Shown here: in pieces, positions 50,495 through 59,544 of the stretch
Numbering within the stretch: the first letter of the stretch is position 1
Layout of the letters: each line of letters starts with the position of its first letter
IMG/VR virus record: IMGVR_UViG_3300036863_000181
Coordinates: 1-64,000 of that record
DNA from: a virus
Direction: 5' to 3' (one strand)
Length of the DNA stretch: 64,000 bases
The notes under the pieces: model-generated
The model's database searches: none
What the model was told of the DNA's origin: nothing
What the model saw: only the letters and a program-made list of their open reading frames with translations
Made by a program: the position numbers and the translations under genes

Positions 50495-51157
50495 TTAAAA
50501 TAGTTTGCCCTGACCCGTCTGCTCAGGAATTAAAGCGATATTCTTATTCTGTGCTGATTCAAACAGGAATTTGGTTTCTGCATGTGCTTTTGCCGCGTTC
50601 CGGCCTTTGCCACTATTATCAGGCGCTGGTATGTAAACCACTTTCTCCTTTAGCGCATTTCTCTGGCAACCCAGTTGAACTGCGTATTTGCTGATAATAT
50701 CCAGATCATCCTGTTTCTCGAACAGTATTTCATTCAGGTACTCATAGAGATTGGTTTTCATGTTTACAGGAAGAGGGACGATCTTTTTGACATTATCCGG
50801 ATGATTATAATTCGGCTTGAAATGGTCTTCACCATAGTCCTGCTCATCATACCACACTGTTTTATAACTGCCTTCCAGATTCTGGTAACCGCTGAATACG
50901 CCCATATGGCAGGGAACAACCGTAACCTGCGCCTTCATCGTTAGCGTACCGGTTCGCAGTGTATTAGATAGATTTATTTCATGCTCTATAAAGAAATGGC
51001 AGATATCATCAGTCTTTACACCGCGGGGAATCCGGAATATTATTCCTGGCTGATGAGTATATCTGTATACATTAAAATGAGGTAGCGCCTGGATCAATTC
51101 AGTATGCTTAATCAGCTGAGCCGGGAACTTTAGTGTGACATAATTAATTGTTGCCAT
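50495..51157 (-). CDS. hypothetical protein in the replication block
   Basis: 220 residues from ATG 51157, 2 nt after the upstream stop; the frame extends 18 codons further inside that gene. N-terminal MATINYVTLKFPAQLIKHTE, a beta-rich middle (GTLTMKAQVTVVPCHMG) and a helical C-terminal half with YVIPAPDNSGKGRNAAKAHA-like residues, ending GQGKLF. No family recognised. Confidence 0.55.
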   Translation of the reverse strand: MATINYVTLKFPAQLIKHTELIQALPHFNVYRYTHQPGIIFRIPRGVKTDDICHFFIEHEINLSNTLRTGTLTMKAQVTVVPCHMGVFSGYQNLEGSYKTVWYDEQDYGEDHFKPNYNHPDNVKKIVPLPVNMKTNLYEYLNEILFEKQDDLDIISKYAVQLGCQRNALKEKVVYIPAPDNSGKGRNAAKAHAETKFLFESAQNKNIALIPEQTGQGKLF

Positions 51158-51159
51158 GG

Positions 51160-51573
51160 TTAAAAAAGTTTTGTTGTGTATCTGAATCCCTGGAATCCTT
51201 TCTGCGGACACTCATAAGGAGGGCGAATAGCGGGTCCTGACAGAATCACCCAATTGGCATTTGGAAAATTCCTACACTTCCTATCCGGTCCATCATTGAA
51301 CGACTTCGACACATTTCGTTCATACATAACCATATTAGTCCTGAACTGCACATGCTTATCAAACACAAGGTATATCCATAGAACTTCATGCAGCGGGAGA
51401 TTGGTTAACCGGAAATTCCTTAGGCTGTCTTCCCTGGCCATGTACCGCTCAAACATCTTAATAAACCCTTTGTAGTCCCATTTCCGATCTTCAAAAAACT
51501 GGACCGGTAAAGTCAGCATAATACCTTCTGGTATAATCGACCGATCCTTTGAATATCCTGTTGCCGTAATCAT
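51160..51573 (-). CDS. hypothetical protein
   Basis: 137 residues, helical in the middle (FIKMFERYMAREDSLRNFRL) with aromatic C-terminal half (FPNANWVILSGPAIRPPYEC). Overlaps the preceding HTH-like gene by 4 nt. Unknown function. Confidence 0.6.
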   Translation of the reverse strand: MITATGYSKDRSIIPEGIMLTLPVQFFEDRKWDYKGFIKMFERYMAREDSLRNFRLTNLPLHEVLWIYLVFDKHVQFRTNMVMYERNVSKSFNDGPDRKCRNFPNANWVILSGPAIRPPYECPQKGFQGFRYTTKLF

Positions 51574-51848
51574 GAGTTCAAATATTTAGCTACGTGCTGT
51601 TCCCGGGAAACATTGCTATAGATCGCAGGCGGTCGGTTAATTTTCTCCCTTTCCGGTACCATGCCTTTGATTTGCTCTATTCTTTCTTTGGTCCCGGCTT
51701 TCGGCACAAGGCCTTGTTCCTTGCAATGAGCTTCTACCGCGGTAGTCGGCGCCTTTAAATAAGCTGCCATCTGGAAAATGGTCAGAGTATCATGATTATG
51801 ATCAATGAACCTGATTTCAACCTCTGATAATTTGTATTTGTAACTCAT
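51570..51848 (-). CDS. small HTH-like protein
   Basis: 92 residues. N-terminal YKLSEVEIRFIDHNHDTLTI, then FQMAAYLKAPTTAVEAHCKE, looks like a homeodomain-like/HTH repeat ('..E..fI..n....t...mA..L....taVe'). The tail has a PPAIYSNVSREQH basic segment. Possibly a DNA-binding accessory of the replication operon. Confidence 0.6.
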   Translation of the reverse strand: MSYKYKLSEVEIRFIDHNHDTLTIFQMAAYLKAPTTAVEAHCKEQGLVPKAGTKERIEQIKGMVPEREKINRPPAIYSNVSREQHVAKYLNS

Positions 51849-52231
51849 ACTTCAAGTTTTTTAATTTCTGCAGTATATGTTTGAATGATGGCATGGAGTT
51901 CGGCTCTACTCCACTTCTTTGCCGTGCGCCTGGCAGCACTGTCCAGCATCAACACTTTTTGTTCACCATACCTTTTAATCAGACCATTGCGGTAATGCAG
52001 CAGGTTACCATGTAGAAAACAATTGCACCTGGTACACTGGCCGTTGGTATTCATTTCATTAAACCTCAGCGCCGAATGATGACCAGCGCTATGATAATGC
52101 CCCGCCTGCGTAACCGGGGCAATACATGATATGCAACCTTTATCCAGGTCCCGTAGCCGAATGAATTTGTTGAACACATCCTGGGCTTTCAACAACAGCA
52201 CGGGTAATGATATTTGCCTTGCAGTCTTCAT
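51845..52231 (-). CDS. ninG: NinG/Rap-type recombination endonuclease
   Basis: 128 residues with the classical NinG core: GCISCIAPVTQAGHYHSAGH, HSALRFNEMNTNGQCTRCNC and NLLHYRNGLIKRYGE. It is an HNH-type zinc-bound fold; the family (lambda Rap) cuts branched recombination intermediates. It is part of the replication/recombination block, one gene downstream of the DnaB unit. Overlaps the following gene by 4 nt. Confidence 0.88.
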   Translation of the reverse strand: MKTARQISLPVLLLKAQDVFNKFIRLRDLDKGCISCIAPVTQAGHYHSAGHHSALRFNEMNTNGQCTRCNCFLHGNLLHYRNGLIKRYGEQKVLMLDSAARRTAKKWSRAELHAIIQTYTAEIKKLEV

Positions 52232-52446
52232 TTAATTTCCTCAGTTAAAAATTTCCGGTAATCTTTAAATCCACAATTCTCAAGTATCCTGACCAGTGTT
52301 TCAAGAGGCGGACTGCTATAGCCATCTTCATACCCGTAATAAGTCATTGTCTTTACCTGAACCTTCTTTGCAAAATGAGCTGGCGATAACCCACTTTTTT
52401 TTCTCAGCCTGAGCAAATTCACACGGATGTTTTGTCTTATATTCAT
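52228..52446 (-). CDS. XRE-type small regulator
   Basis: 72 residues. Residues 10-55 read as helix-turn-helix (LRLRKKSGLSPAHFAKKVQV, KTMTYYGYEDGYSSPPLETL). Compact single-domain repressor-like protein. Its start touches the DnaB stop and its stop overlaps ninG. It may regulate expression of the replication genes. Confidence 0.7.
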   Translation of the reverse strand: MNIRQNIRVNLLRLRKKSGLSPAHFAKKVQVKTMTYYGYEDGYSSPPLETLVRILENCGFKDYRKFLTEEIK

Positions 52447-53963
52447 TAGAATAAGTCTTTATCAGTATCAGTAAAATTCTTAACCGGTCTCCAGGTATTT
52501 GGACTTGGTAAACTTGTAGCTGTTGGTGCTTCGCCATCCCATGGCATAAACTTTTGAATATGAAGCATGGCTCTTAGTTTGATCAGGCCCAAGGATCCGT
52601 TGCGGTGTTTGGCAATCCGGATATGGGTCTCTCCCTTATTGCTATCGCCCATTTCATTGGCCGTTATATCGTAATACTCCGGCCGGTACATAAATAGCAC
52701 CATATCAGCATCTTGCTCAATGGCGCCGCTATCACGCAGATCACTGAGCATTGGCATTTTGTTTCCATCCTTCCTGCTCTCTACCGCGCGACTTAATTGC
52801 GATAATGCGATGACCGGTAGCTGTTCTTCTTTAGCAATCCGCTTCAGTCCCCGGCTGATCTTTGAAATCTCCTGTTCCCGGTTTCCTTTTTCTTCATTTC
52901 CACTCATCAACTGCAGGTAGTCAAGAATAATCAATCCTCGATCGCTGCTATATAACTTCATCCATAAACGCTTTAATCTTCTAACCGCGGCATGCAATTC
53001 ATATATCGATATCGCTGCAGTATCATCGATAAATATCGGGGCCTTGGCCAACTTCATTATCCCTTTTTGATAAAGTACTTTCATTTGCTCATCATCAAGC
53101 CGGCCATTGCGGATATTTTCAAGCCATATCTCGCTTTCGGCCGACCAGTTACGCTCTGTAATTTGCTGTGTGCTCATCTCCAGGCTGAATAGTCCAACAG
53201 GGACCGGTTTAAAAACGTCCATTGCCGCGCTCCTGGAGAATTGTATCGCGAGTGCTGTTTTACCGACAGAAGGCCTTGCCGCCAGTATAATCAAATCCGT
53301 ATCCTGCCAGCCATTAGTGATGTGATCAAGTTCCTTGATTCCGCTTGGAACCCCGGTCATGTGGTCAGTTCTTTGCCTCAATAGCTCAAGACGCTGAAGT
53401 CCTGTAACACACGCTACATCCATGGCCGTGAACCCTTTTTTTACCCTACCCAAAACCAGGTCGGTGAATTTTTTTTCATGCTTTTCCATCATTTCAAAGA
53501 CATCAGTACTATCCTCATATCCTTCGCTAATGGTTTCCATCGACAGCCTGATCATTTCCCGGGCAAGAAACTTTTGCTGTATAATTCTGCTATGATCTTC
53601 GATATTGGCAGATGAGACAATTGCATTGGTCAATTGGGTTACGTAATACGGACCGCCAACCATTTCAAGTTCTTCAGCCTTTTTCAGTTCTTCAACAACC
53701 GTGAGAATATCTATAGGCCTGCCTGTAATATTCAGATTGAGCATCGTTTTAAAAATCCGCTGGTGTGCTTCAACGTAAAAACTTTCGGGTTTAAGAATCT
53801 CAGATGCACGATCAAATGCCGTTTTTTCAATCATGATCGCCCCAAGAATAGCGGCTTCTAAATCCCTAGCCTGTGGTGGAACTTTGCCGTAGACCATGGT
53901 CGATAGATCTATTGTTCTGCCTTTCTTCGCTTTCCGGTCTTTATTTAGTTTGCTGAGATCCAT
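52446..53963 (-). CDS. dnaB: replicative DNA helicase, DnaB family
   Basis: 505 residues: N-terminal DnaB domain (PQARDLEAAILGAIMIEKTA), linker, and RecA-like helicase domain with Walker A ARPSVGKTALAIQ, Walker B LIILDYLQLMSG, then SRGLKRIAKEEQLPVIALSQ, LSRAVESRK and a final RIAKHRNGSLGLIKL. It unwinds DNA at the phage fork. It follows the DnaD-like initiator with a one-base overlap, the standard loader-helicase pair. Confidence 0.95.
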   Translation of the reverse strand: MDLSKLNKDRKAKKGRTIDLSTMVYGKVPPQARDLEAAILGAIMIEKTAFDRASEILKPESFYVEAHQRIFKTMLNLNITGRPIDILTVVEELKKAEELEMVGGPYYVTQLTNAIVSSANIEDHSRIIQQKFLAREMIRLSMETISEGYEDSTDVFEMMEKHEKKFTDLVLGRVKKGFTAMDVACVTGLQRLELLRQRTDHMTGVPSGIKELDHITNGWQDTDLIILAARPSVGKTALAIQFSRSAAMDVFKPVPVGLFSLEMSTQQITERNWSAESEIWLENIRNGRLDDEQMKVLYQKGIMKLAKAPIFIDDTAAISIYELHAAVRRLKRLWMKLYSSDRGLIILDYLQLMSGNEEKGNREQEISKISRGLKRIAKEEQLPVIALSQLSRAVESRKDGNKMPMLSDLRDSGAIEQDADMVLFMYRPEYYDITANEMGDSNKGETHIRIAKHRNGSLGLIKLRAMLHIQKFMPWDGEAPTATSLPSPNTWRPVKNFTDTDKDLF

Positions 53964-54862
53964 CAGTTTTCTCTGTATTTTTCAAGGAGTTTTGTATAAT
54001 TATTTTCCGATTCTATGATGTGGTTGAATGTAACGACCCATCGATTTTGATTTTCGCCCTGATAGAATTTGTTCTGGCGGATTGAACTTAAAATTTTGAA
54101 AAAATCAAATCCGGGTTCCCTTACCCTAATTTTCAGTTTATCGCGCCGAAATTTGGTGACGCTGATTACCGGATCCAAGTTATTGTTAGGCGCAAAAATA
54201 TTCCAGGCGTCAACAAATGGTTCAGCAAACGATGGCTTTCGTTCAGATACAAAATCTCGTATTGTCTTAAAAACCTCACGGGCATCCTTCCCGGTAAGTT
54301 GTGTTTTTAATTTTTCATAATCCCCCTTCAGCTGAGTTTGCCTGTCAGCCTCTTCAGAGGCGGCAAGTGCGGTAGCACTTGGTTGCTTTCCTTTACTTTC
54401 CTCTTCTTTACTTTCCTTTACTTTACTTTCCTTTACTTTACTTTGTGTACTTTTTGCTGTAGAAACCCCCGTTTGTCCGGTGTTTTCAGTACAGAAACTC
54501 GGCTTAACTGGTATTTTCTGTTTCCTATTCACGTATACATCGGATATTCTGTCCACAAACCCTTGCGACCAAACCATCTTTTGCTCCCATAAATCTTGAT
54601 CAATCGCGTCCAAACTGGCCAATAAATCCAAAATTTTAATAACGCCGGCATCATCCACCCGGGTTTTAGCTTGTAGAAATTCCATGTCGGCTACATTACT
54701 ACAATCTAAAAAATGGCCTTCTTTTGATCCTAAAAATTCCAGCAGCTTAAACCAGAAAGCATAACCATCATTACCATGCTTCTGTTCCAGGATAAAAAGG
54801 GTTTTTCCGGATATACAATCGTGGGGGAAATAATCCACCCCTTTTTTTAAAGGCCTTGCCAT
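53963..54862 (-). CDS. replication initiator (DUF4373/DnaD-like), contains iterons
   Basis: 299 residues. The N-terminal 100 residues (FPHDCISGKTLFILEQKHGN, YAFWFKLLEFLG) match the Lin1244/Lin1753-type domain of phage replication proteins. The middle is a low-complexity SKVKESKVKESKEEESKGK segment encoded by 15-bp DNA repeats (54386-54440). The C-terminal domain is helical (TIRDFVSERKPSFAEPFVDA, FFKILSSIRQNKFYQGENQ). It likely opens the origin and loads the DnaB encoded next, as lambda O and its analogues do. Confidence 0.85.
   Translation of the reverse strand: MARPLKKGVDYFPHDCISGKTLFILEQKHGNDGYAFWFKLLEFLGSKEGHFLDCSNVADMEFLQAKTRVDDAGVIKILDLLASLDAIDQDLWEQKMVWSQGFVDRISDVYVNRKQKIPVKPSFCTENTGQTGVSTAKSTQSKVKESKVKESKEEESKGKQPSATALAASEEADRQTQLKGDYEKLKTQLTGKDAREVFKTIRDFVSERKPSFAEPFVDAWNIFAPNNNLDPVISVTKFRRDKLKIRVREPGFDFFKILSSIRQNKFYQGENQNRWVVTFNHIIESENNYTKLLEKYREN
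54386..54440. repeat. 15-bp iterons inside the initiator gene, candidate origin
   Basis: The unit CTTTCCTTTACTTTA occurs in tandem at 54411-54425 and 54426-54440, with a third copy (one base different) at 54386-54400 and a degenerate 10-bp spacer between. Repeats of multiples of three bases lie in frame with KVKES codons. Origins inside an initiator gene are known from lambda O and DnaD-type genes. Confidence 0.55.
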
Positions 54863-54904
54863 TACGAATCAGGGTTTTTATAGGTTAATTTCAATGGGTT
54901 ATTT

Positions 54905-55090
54905 TTATTCTGGTATAATTCCCGGTTCTACATCCTCAATCTTAAATTTGTCTTCTTCCGGAATATTAACTTTCTTCTTCTGCTCTTCGACCAGTATCCT
55001 GAAATAATGCTCCTCTGACAAAGCCCGGTGCCAAATTCCCGGCCTGGTCGGTAATGTCAGTTTTCCATTAAACATTATATATCCAGTCAC
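54905..55090 (-). CDS. 61-residue hypothetical protein
   Basis: Starts MTGYIMFNGKLTLPTRPGIW, helix HRALSEEHYFRILVEEQKKK and acidic tail. Overlaps the preceding gene by 4 nt at its start. Unknown function; likely part of the replication operon. Confidence 0.55.
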   Translation of the reverse strand: MTGYIMFNGKLTLPTRPGIWHRALSEEHYFRILVEEQKKKVNIPEEDKFKIEDVEPGIIPE

Positions 55091-55323
55091 ATTAGCCAGT
55101 TTACGCGGTCATCAGGATTAAAAAATCCCTCAGCCACTTTTGTACGATTGCATTTTTTTATTCTTGAACCATCCCTGGGAACATGCTTATTACTGCTTAA
55201 TGTCCTCTGTATGGTTGCCCGGCCAAGATTAAGTTCTTTGGCAATTTTTAATTGAGAATGACCATCTGCTTTCATCAGTTTTATTTTAAGTTCTATTTCG
55301 GGTTTGACTTTATATCGTTTCAT
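55087..55323 (-). CDS. small helix-turn-helix protein
   Basis: 78 residues. MKRYKVKPEIELKIKLMKAD, then GHSQLKIAKELNLGRATIQR, is a homeodomain-like/HTH_23-type fold, followed by a basic tail. Possibly a DNA-binding accessory. Overlaps its neighbours by 4 nt on both sides. Confidence 0.65.
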   Translation of the reverse strand: MKRYKVKPEIELKIKLMKADGHSQLKIAKELNLGRATIQRTLSSNKHVPRDGSRIKKCNRTKVAEGFFNPDDRVNWLM

Positions 55324-55550
55324 TTTTGCTGCGTTGTAAGCAACTCTTCCAAATTAAGTTGCAGGTTTTTCTTATGAGCCTTCAACATCTTAGCCAGCCG
55401 CTCGTATACCGCGATCTCATGCTTTGCTACTGTATCTTTCTTCTTTCCGATAAAGACCATGGATGGATAATTACGCTTCATCCAGGACAAGCGATCATCA
55501 ACCGTTTTTATCAGGTCAGCATAGGTAATATGATACGGGTCACGGGCCAT
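55320..55550 (-). CDS. 76-residue helical protein
   Basis: Starts MARDPYHITYADLIKTVDDR, then helices with EIAVYERLAKMLKAHKKNL. Fully helical and coiled. Stop overlaps the HTH gene and start touches the helicase stop. Unknown function. Confidence 0.6.
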   Translation of the reverse strand: MARDPYHITYADLIKTVDDRLSWMKRNYPSMVFIGKKKDTVAKHEIAVYERLAKMLKAHKKNLQLNLEELLTTQQK

Positions 55551-57793
55551 TAACTTCGCTTGAATGTTACGTTTGTAAGATGCCGGCCATTGTTCATGAT
55601 CGAGAACAGACCTTTATCGTTCTCTACAATCCGCATGGTTTCGATCTTGCCAAAGAATTTTATATTTCCCCCAAGATCAACAACCCATCCTGATTTCTTT
55701 GATCCATCTTCATAGGTATATGGTCGCATTACCCGGCCAACAATCTGATAATAAAGGGCCAACGACATAGTAGACCGGGCTATGAGCACGCATTCCAGTT
55801 CAGGGTAATCAAAACCTGTAGTGAGCACACCAACGTTGATCACGCATTTTATCTTGCCACACTTGAACTTTTTGAGAATATCATCCCGAACATCTGCAGG
55901 TGTTTCACCAGTCAGAACAACTGAACCTGGGACTTTCTTTGCCGTAGAATTAGCCTCTTCAATCAGCGAACAAAAGACCAGCAGATTATTGCGTTTGGCC
56001 AGTAACCGGTTCGCATACTTTGCAGTCAGCGCCGGCATATCAATGGACCGGTAATAACTGCGGAGACTACTTTCTGTAAAGTCTGTACCCGTTGAATTCA
56101 TTTCCAACATCTGCCTGTTGATCGTGTCAAAGCTGAAATATTCGAGCGGCGCCAGGTGACCGGCATTGAACAGCACATCATTCTGAACATAGTAAAGAAC
56201 CTTATTGAATATCTTAGGTCGTGTACGGGTCAGGAATTTGAGCATGGCACCATCAGCATCAGATGTTAAACGGTAAGGCGTAGCAGTAAGTCCCAATACT
56301 TTTGCATGCCCCAGTGTTTTGATAAATGAATGATACATGCCTTCACGCGCGTTCACCAAATGGCAATTGTGAACAATAATGCCGGCAGTAGGTTGTTTTT
56401 TGCTTTTATCATATTTGCCAGGACTGACAGTATATGTTTCATTGTCCTCTACCTGAATATTATACACAGGCTCCTTTCCTGCAGACTCTTTGCCAATTAA
56501 AACACATGCTCCCCTTTGATTGAAATCAGAATTCCATTTATAGCTCCCGGCAAGGTGTTTAACTGAATCAATGATTTTATAAGACATTGATGGATGCACA
56601 TAAGGAGCAATCATCCTGCACAGATTTTCTACGGCAACCTTTTTGAACTTAATATAATAGTGAGTTCTTTTGCTGATTTTGCTAATGCCAGAACAGACCC
56701 TGCCTGGCACGCCATATGAAGTTAGCATTGCGCGAAGCTTTTCTGTAAGTTCCTTTGATGTAGCCGTTGAATAAAGGGAGCCCCAATTCTGAAGCTTAGC
56801 CAAATGACCGTCATCCATCCATGCAATAGCCAACATCCGCAGGTTAAGGTTTTCGATTATACTGCCAATAGCACATTTATCATCTTCCATAAAAACAACC
56901 TTGGAAGAAAACGCATATGCGTTCTTGCCTGCAAAGCCATTTTTTAAAACCAACCGTGGCTTTTGCTTCAGCATGTCGGCCTTCCACATAAGATATTCCT
57001 TCTGATCTGTTCCCTGGATAAACCTAAACCGATTAATATTCTTTATCAACCTTGTTTTATCCAATGAACCGTCACCCAGGAGGCTGCCTAAGAGCAGACT
57101 TCTTTGGTCGCTGCTTGGAATAGGCGCATAGGTGCCGGTTGGGCACGATGACAAAATGCAATCTCCAATTTGCAGGTCATGGGCAGTTTTCCAGCCATTA
57201 CTGGTTAAGAATGGATGGCCAGATGTGCAGCAGACAGATACATTTTTGCTAAAATGTAGCCTCAGTATTTCCTTTTCTCCGGTGCATTTTCCGGTGATAA
57301 CACGCTTCAACTCCATAGCATTCGTTTCCGAATTATAGCTCAACACCCGGGGAACTGATTTGCCGGCATTTATCAATTTCACCAGGTAACCTATTCTAAG
57401 CTTGCCTTTCTCTGTACTAATGAAGGTGTCATAAGGGAAGCACTCATCGACAATAATGTTCTGAAACTCCTTGAACAAATGCGGCTTCTTTGCTACACTA
57501 CCAATGGTACAAAAGGTGATGTCATCGATATACTTCATGCCGGCTGAAGCACTATATATGCCTGCACGGTAGCCGTAAGAAAGGAACTTGGCAAAGTTCT
57601 GTGCCAGTATTTCTTTCGAAGGTTGGAAAACCACCGTCTTTCCTTTCAGGTTCATGGCCGTATTGGCAATGACCACGCTCTTACCGCTTCCGGTTGGAAG
57701 GATCTCTATTCCATTTATCTTTTTCTTATTCTGGAAAAAGTCGATATTGGCGCTTATCGCATCTACCTGATATGGTCGCGGTGTGAAATTCAT
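55550..57793 (-). CDS. SF2 DEAD/DEAH-type helicase with intein in the DECH box
   Basis: 747 residues as encoded, 388 after splicing. Motif I LPTGSGKS (32-39), motif Ia VVFQPSKEILAQN, motif II VDE/CH split by the intein (the spliced DECH), motif III LTATPYRL, and motif VI YYQIVGRVMRPYTYEDG. The C-terminal exteins complete a RecA-type helicase core. Phage UvsW/RecG-like helicases of this size remodel forks. It precedes the 57790-58458 gene product and overlaps it by 4 nt. Confidence 0.9.
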   Translation of the reverse strand: MNFTPRPYQVDAISANIDFFQNKKKINGIEILPTGSGKSVVIANTAMNLKGKTVVFQPSKEILAQNFAKFLSYGYRAGIYSASAGMKYIDDITFCTIGSVAKKPHLFKEFQNIIVDECFPYDTFISTEKGKLRIGYLVKLINAGKSVPRVLSYNSETNAMELKRVITGKCTGEKEILRLHFSKNVSVCCTSGHPFLTSNGWKTAHDLQIGDCILSSCPTGTYAPIPSSDQRSLLLGSLLGDGSLDKTRLIKNINRFRFIQGTDQKEYLMWKADMLKQKPRLVLKNGFAGKNAYAFSSKVVFMEDDKCAIGSIIENLNLRMLAIAWMDDGHLAKLQNWGSLYSTATSKELTEKLRAMLTSYGVPGRVCSGISKISKRTHYYIKFKKVAVENLCRMIAPYVHPSMSYKIIDSVKHLAGSYKWNSDFNQRGACVLIGKESAGKEPVYNIQVEDNETYTVSPGKYDKSKKQPTAGIIVHNCHLVNAREGMYHSFIKTLGHAKVLGLTATPYRLTSDADGAMLKFLTRTRPKIFNKVLYYVQNDVLFNAGHLAPLEYFSFDTINRQMLEMNSTGTDFTESSLRSYYRSIDMPALTAKYANRLLAKRNNLLVFCSLIEEANSTAKKVPGSVVLTGETPADVRDDILKKFKCGKIKCVINVGVLTTGFDYPELECVLIARSTMSLALYYQIVGRVMRPYTYEDGSKKSGWVVDLGGNIKFFGKIETMRIVENDKGLFSIMNNGRHLTNVTFKRS
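56366..57442 (-). other. intein with LAGLIDADG homing endonuclease domain
   Basis: 359 residues (118-476 of the encoded helicase). Begins with Cys (CFPYDTFISTEKG) after VDE and ends GIIVHN followed by Cys+1 (CHL). Block B is CTSGHPFLTSNGW with the conserved His. Two LAGLIDADG-type helices are LLLGSLLGDGS and LAIAWMDDG. Block F is VYNIQVEDNETYTV. All splicing blocks look intact, so both protein splicing and homing are likely functional. Confidence 0.92.
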
Positions 57794-58458
57794 ACTTTGG
57801 ACCCTTCAAAATCCAGATCATCTTCATCAGCACCCGCGGATACAGTTACGTCGGTTATCTTTAACTGCCTGGCATCTTCTTCTGGTTCCTCTTCAGCAAC
57901 AGGTGTATAATTACCTTCTTTATACATGGCTACTTCATTGGCAGCATCCATGGCCGCAGTCTTCAACTCATTCTTCCATTTATAAGAAGACAGCTCATCG
58001 ATCGCTATATCATCGGTCTTCAATTCCATTCTACCGCCCATGCTCACATATCGATTACCGATTAACGAAACAGTCAGATTATCTTCATCCCCCTTTAGCG
58101 TGAAAGCTGTGACCGTGTATAACATTGTTAATGGATGACCGGCCATTGATTCCAGGTCATCAAACTCAATGCCCGCATTCTTGAAAATATCATCGACAAT
58201 AGCCAGGTGAATATTCATTGCAGCAAAAGCCGTTTTTAGGCTATCTCTGACATAACCGGCTTTTCCTTTCACACCATGGATATCATGAATACCTACGCCT
58301 TCAGTTATTTCATACCGGTAGTCACAGAAATCGTCTTTAACCTTAGCTTCTATGATTTTATATTCACGTTTTACAAGGTTTTTAATTGCGGCTGTAGCCT
58401 TTTTAAGATCAGTAATCGTGACAGGGTTTTCTTTGGTCCCTTTTTTTGCTTTGGTCAT
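57790..58458 (-). CDS. conserved phage protein, possible ssDNA-binding
   Basis: 222 residues: N-terminal helices (ITDLKKATAAIKNLVKREYK), beta-rich middle (DFCDYRYEITEGVG, AIVDDIFKNAGIEFDD, LTMLYTVTAFTLKGDEDNL) and an acidic C-terminal tail (EEEPEEDARQ, ADEDDLDFEG). The combination of a soluble beta core and an acidic tail resembles phage single-strand-binding proteins, and it lies next to the helicase, but I see no definite OB signature. Overlaps the helicase start by 4 nt. Confidence 0.6.
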   Translation of the reverse strand: MTKAKKGTKENPVTITDLKKATAAIKNLVKREYKIIEAKVKDDFCDYRYEITEGVGIHDIHGVKGKAGYVRDSLKTAFAAMNIHLAIVDDIFKNAGIEFDDLESMAGHPLTMLYTVTAFTLKGDEDNLTVSLIGNRYVSMGGRMELKTDDIAIDELSSYKWKNELKTAAMDAANEVAMYKEGNYTPVAEEEPEEDARQLKITDVTVSAGADEDDLDFEGSKV

Positions 58459-58464
58459 TGTGTT

Positions 58465-59544
58465 TTATTTTGATTGATTAATAGGCATTTCGTTGTATTC
58501 CAAACCATCCAGATCGCGACCGGCTTTCTTTTTGCCTACGCGTACAATTGGTAAGGAATTATCGCCAGCAGTATTTTTAAAGCAATGCACTGTGCCATTT
58601 GTTGCTAAAAGGAAGGCAGGAGGATAACCCGAATTGCCTTTGCTGGTGTCGTATTCTTCCGATGCCAGTGGTGGCCTCCATTCACCCCATTGCTTAAAAA
58701 AGAAAGCAGTCCCGGCATCTTTACACTGATTGCGCAATGACCTCACCCATTCAGGATGCATTGGCCTGGCGCCGGGCCCTGATTCGCCGCCGACAATTAC
58801 CCAGTCAATATATCCGCTACCATCATTGCTGTCAGCAGGAAGTTGAAGCGGTCCCAATAAAGGTTCACATGAAAGGAAATGAACAGCAGCAGGAGTTTTT
58901 ATTAAATCTTCAAATCGATCTTCCAGTGCTTTTTGATTCTCTACAGACACTCCAACCCATACATTGGGCAGCGGATCATATTGCTCAAAAATTAGAGTAG
59001 AGTCTTTACTTCCATCATGGTCATAACTTTTATCCCAGAGCCAACCAGCCTTTTTTAAATGTGGCAAAAGCTGTTGGTCATTACCATGCATATAATCGAA
59101 ATAAGGGGAGGCAAGGTCTTCAAAATCATCGCCCAGACCATTTTCATATTCCTCATAATACTGTAGCATTATATCAGGACGTTTGGTAAGAACCTGGAAA
59201 GTATGTTGCGGGCATAAAGCCATAATCAGGAATATCTTTTGTATAAACTCAAATGGTATTTCCTTATGAAAAAGATCGCTCATGCTGTCCACGAAATACA
59301 CTGTTGGCTTTTTGTTCAGGAGAGGTTCTATTAACCGGCTTTCGATAAGGTTAATTTTATCATCCCAAACTATTTTACCATTGGCAAGCTTTTTGGTGAG
59401 CCCTTCATATTCTCGGGACATTGCCGGATTAAATGAAAGCCGGTAAGCCATACGCGCTGCGTAACAATTAGTACAGCCTGGAGAGACTTCTGTACAGCCC
59501 AAAGTTGGGTTCCATGTCTTTTCGGTCCATTCGATTTTACTCAT
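58465..59544 (-). CDS. phage Gp37/Gp68 family protein (DUF5131)
   Basis: 359 residues. Starts with KIEWTEKTWNPTLGCTEVSP, followed by GCTNCYAARMA; these cysteines recall an iron-sulphur site of radical-SAM-like proteins. Further family blocks are VYFVDSMSDLFHKEIPFEF, FQVLTKRPD, NVWVGVSVENQ, LSCEPLLGPL, IVGGESGPGARPM and FFFKQWGEW. A well-known phage family of unknown activity. Four-nt overlap with the methyltransferase. Confidence 0.9.
   Translation of the reverse strand: MSKIEWTEKTWNPTLGCTEVSPGCTNCYAARMAYRLSFNPAMSREYEGLTKKLANGKIVWDDKINLIESRLIEPLLNKKPTVYFVDSMSDLFHKEIPFEFIQKIFLIMALCPQHTFQVLTKRPDIMLQYYEEYENGLGDDFEDLASPYFDYMHGNDQQLLPHLKKAGWLWDKSYDHDGSKDSTLIFEQYDPLPNVWVGVSVENQKALEDRFEDLIKTPAAVHFLSCEPLLGPLQLPADSNDGSGYIDWVIVGGESGPGARPMHPEWVRSLRNQCKDAGTAFFFKQWGEWRPPLASEEYDTSKGNSGYPPAFLLATNGTVHCFKNTAGDNSLPIVRVGKKKAGRDLDGLEYNEMPINQSK

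Noticed and set aside
54386-54440. CRISPR array
   Set aside because: Repeats are 15 bp, near-contiguous and in frame with the initiator gene; no spacers, no cas genes.
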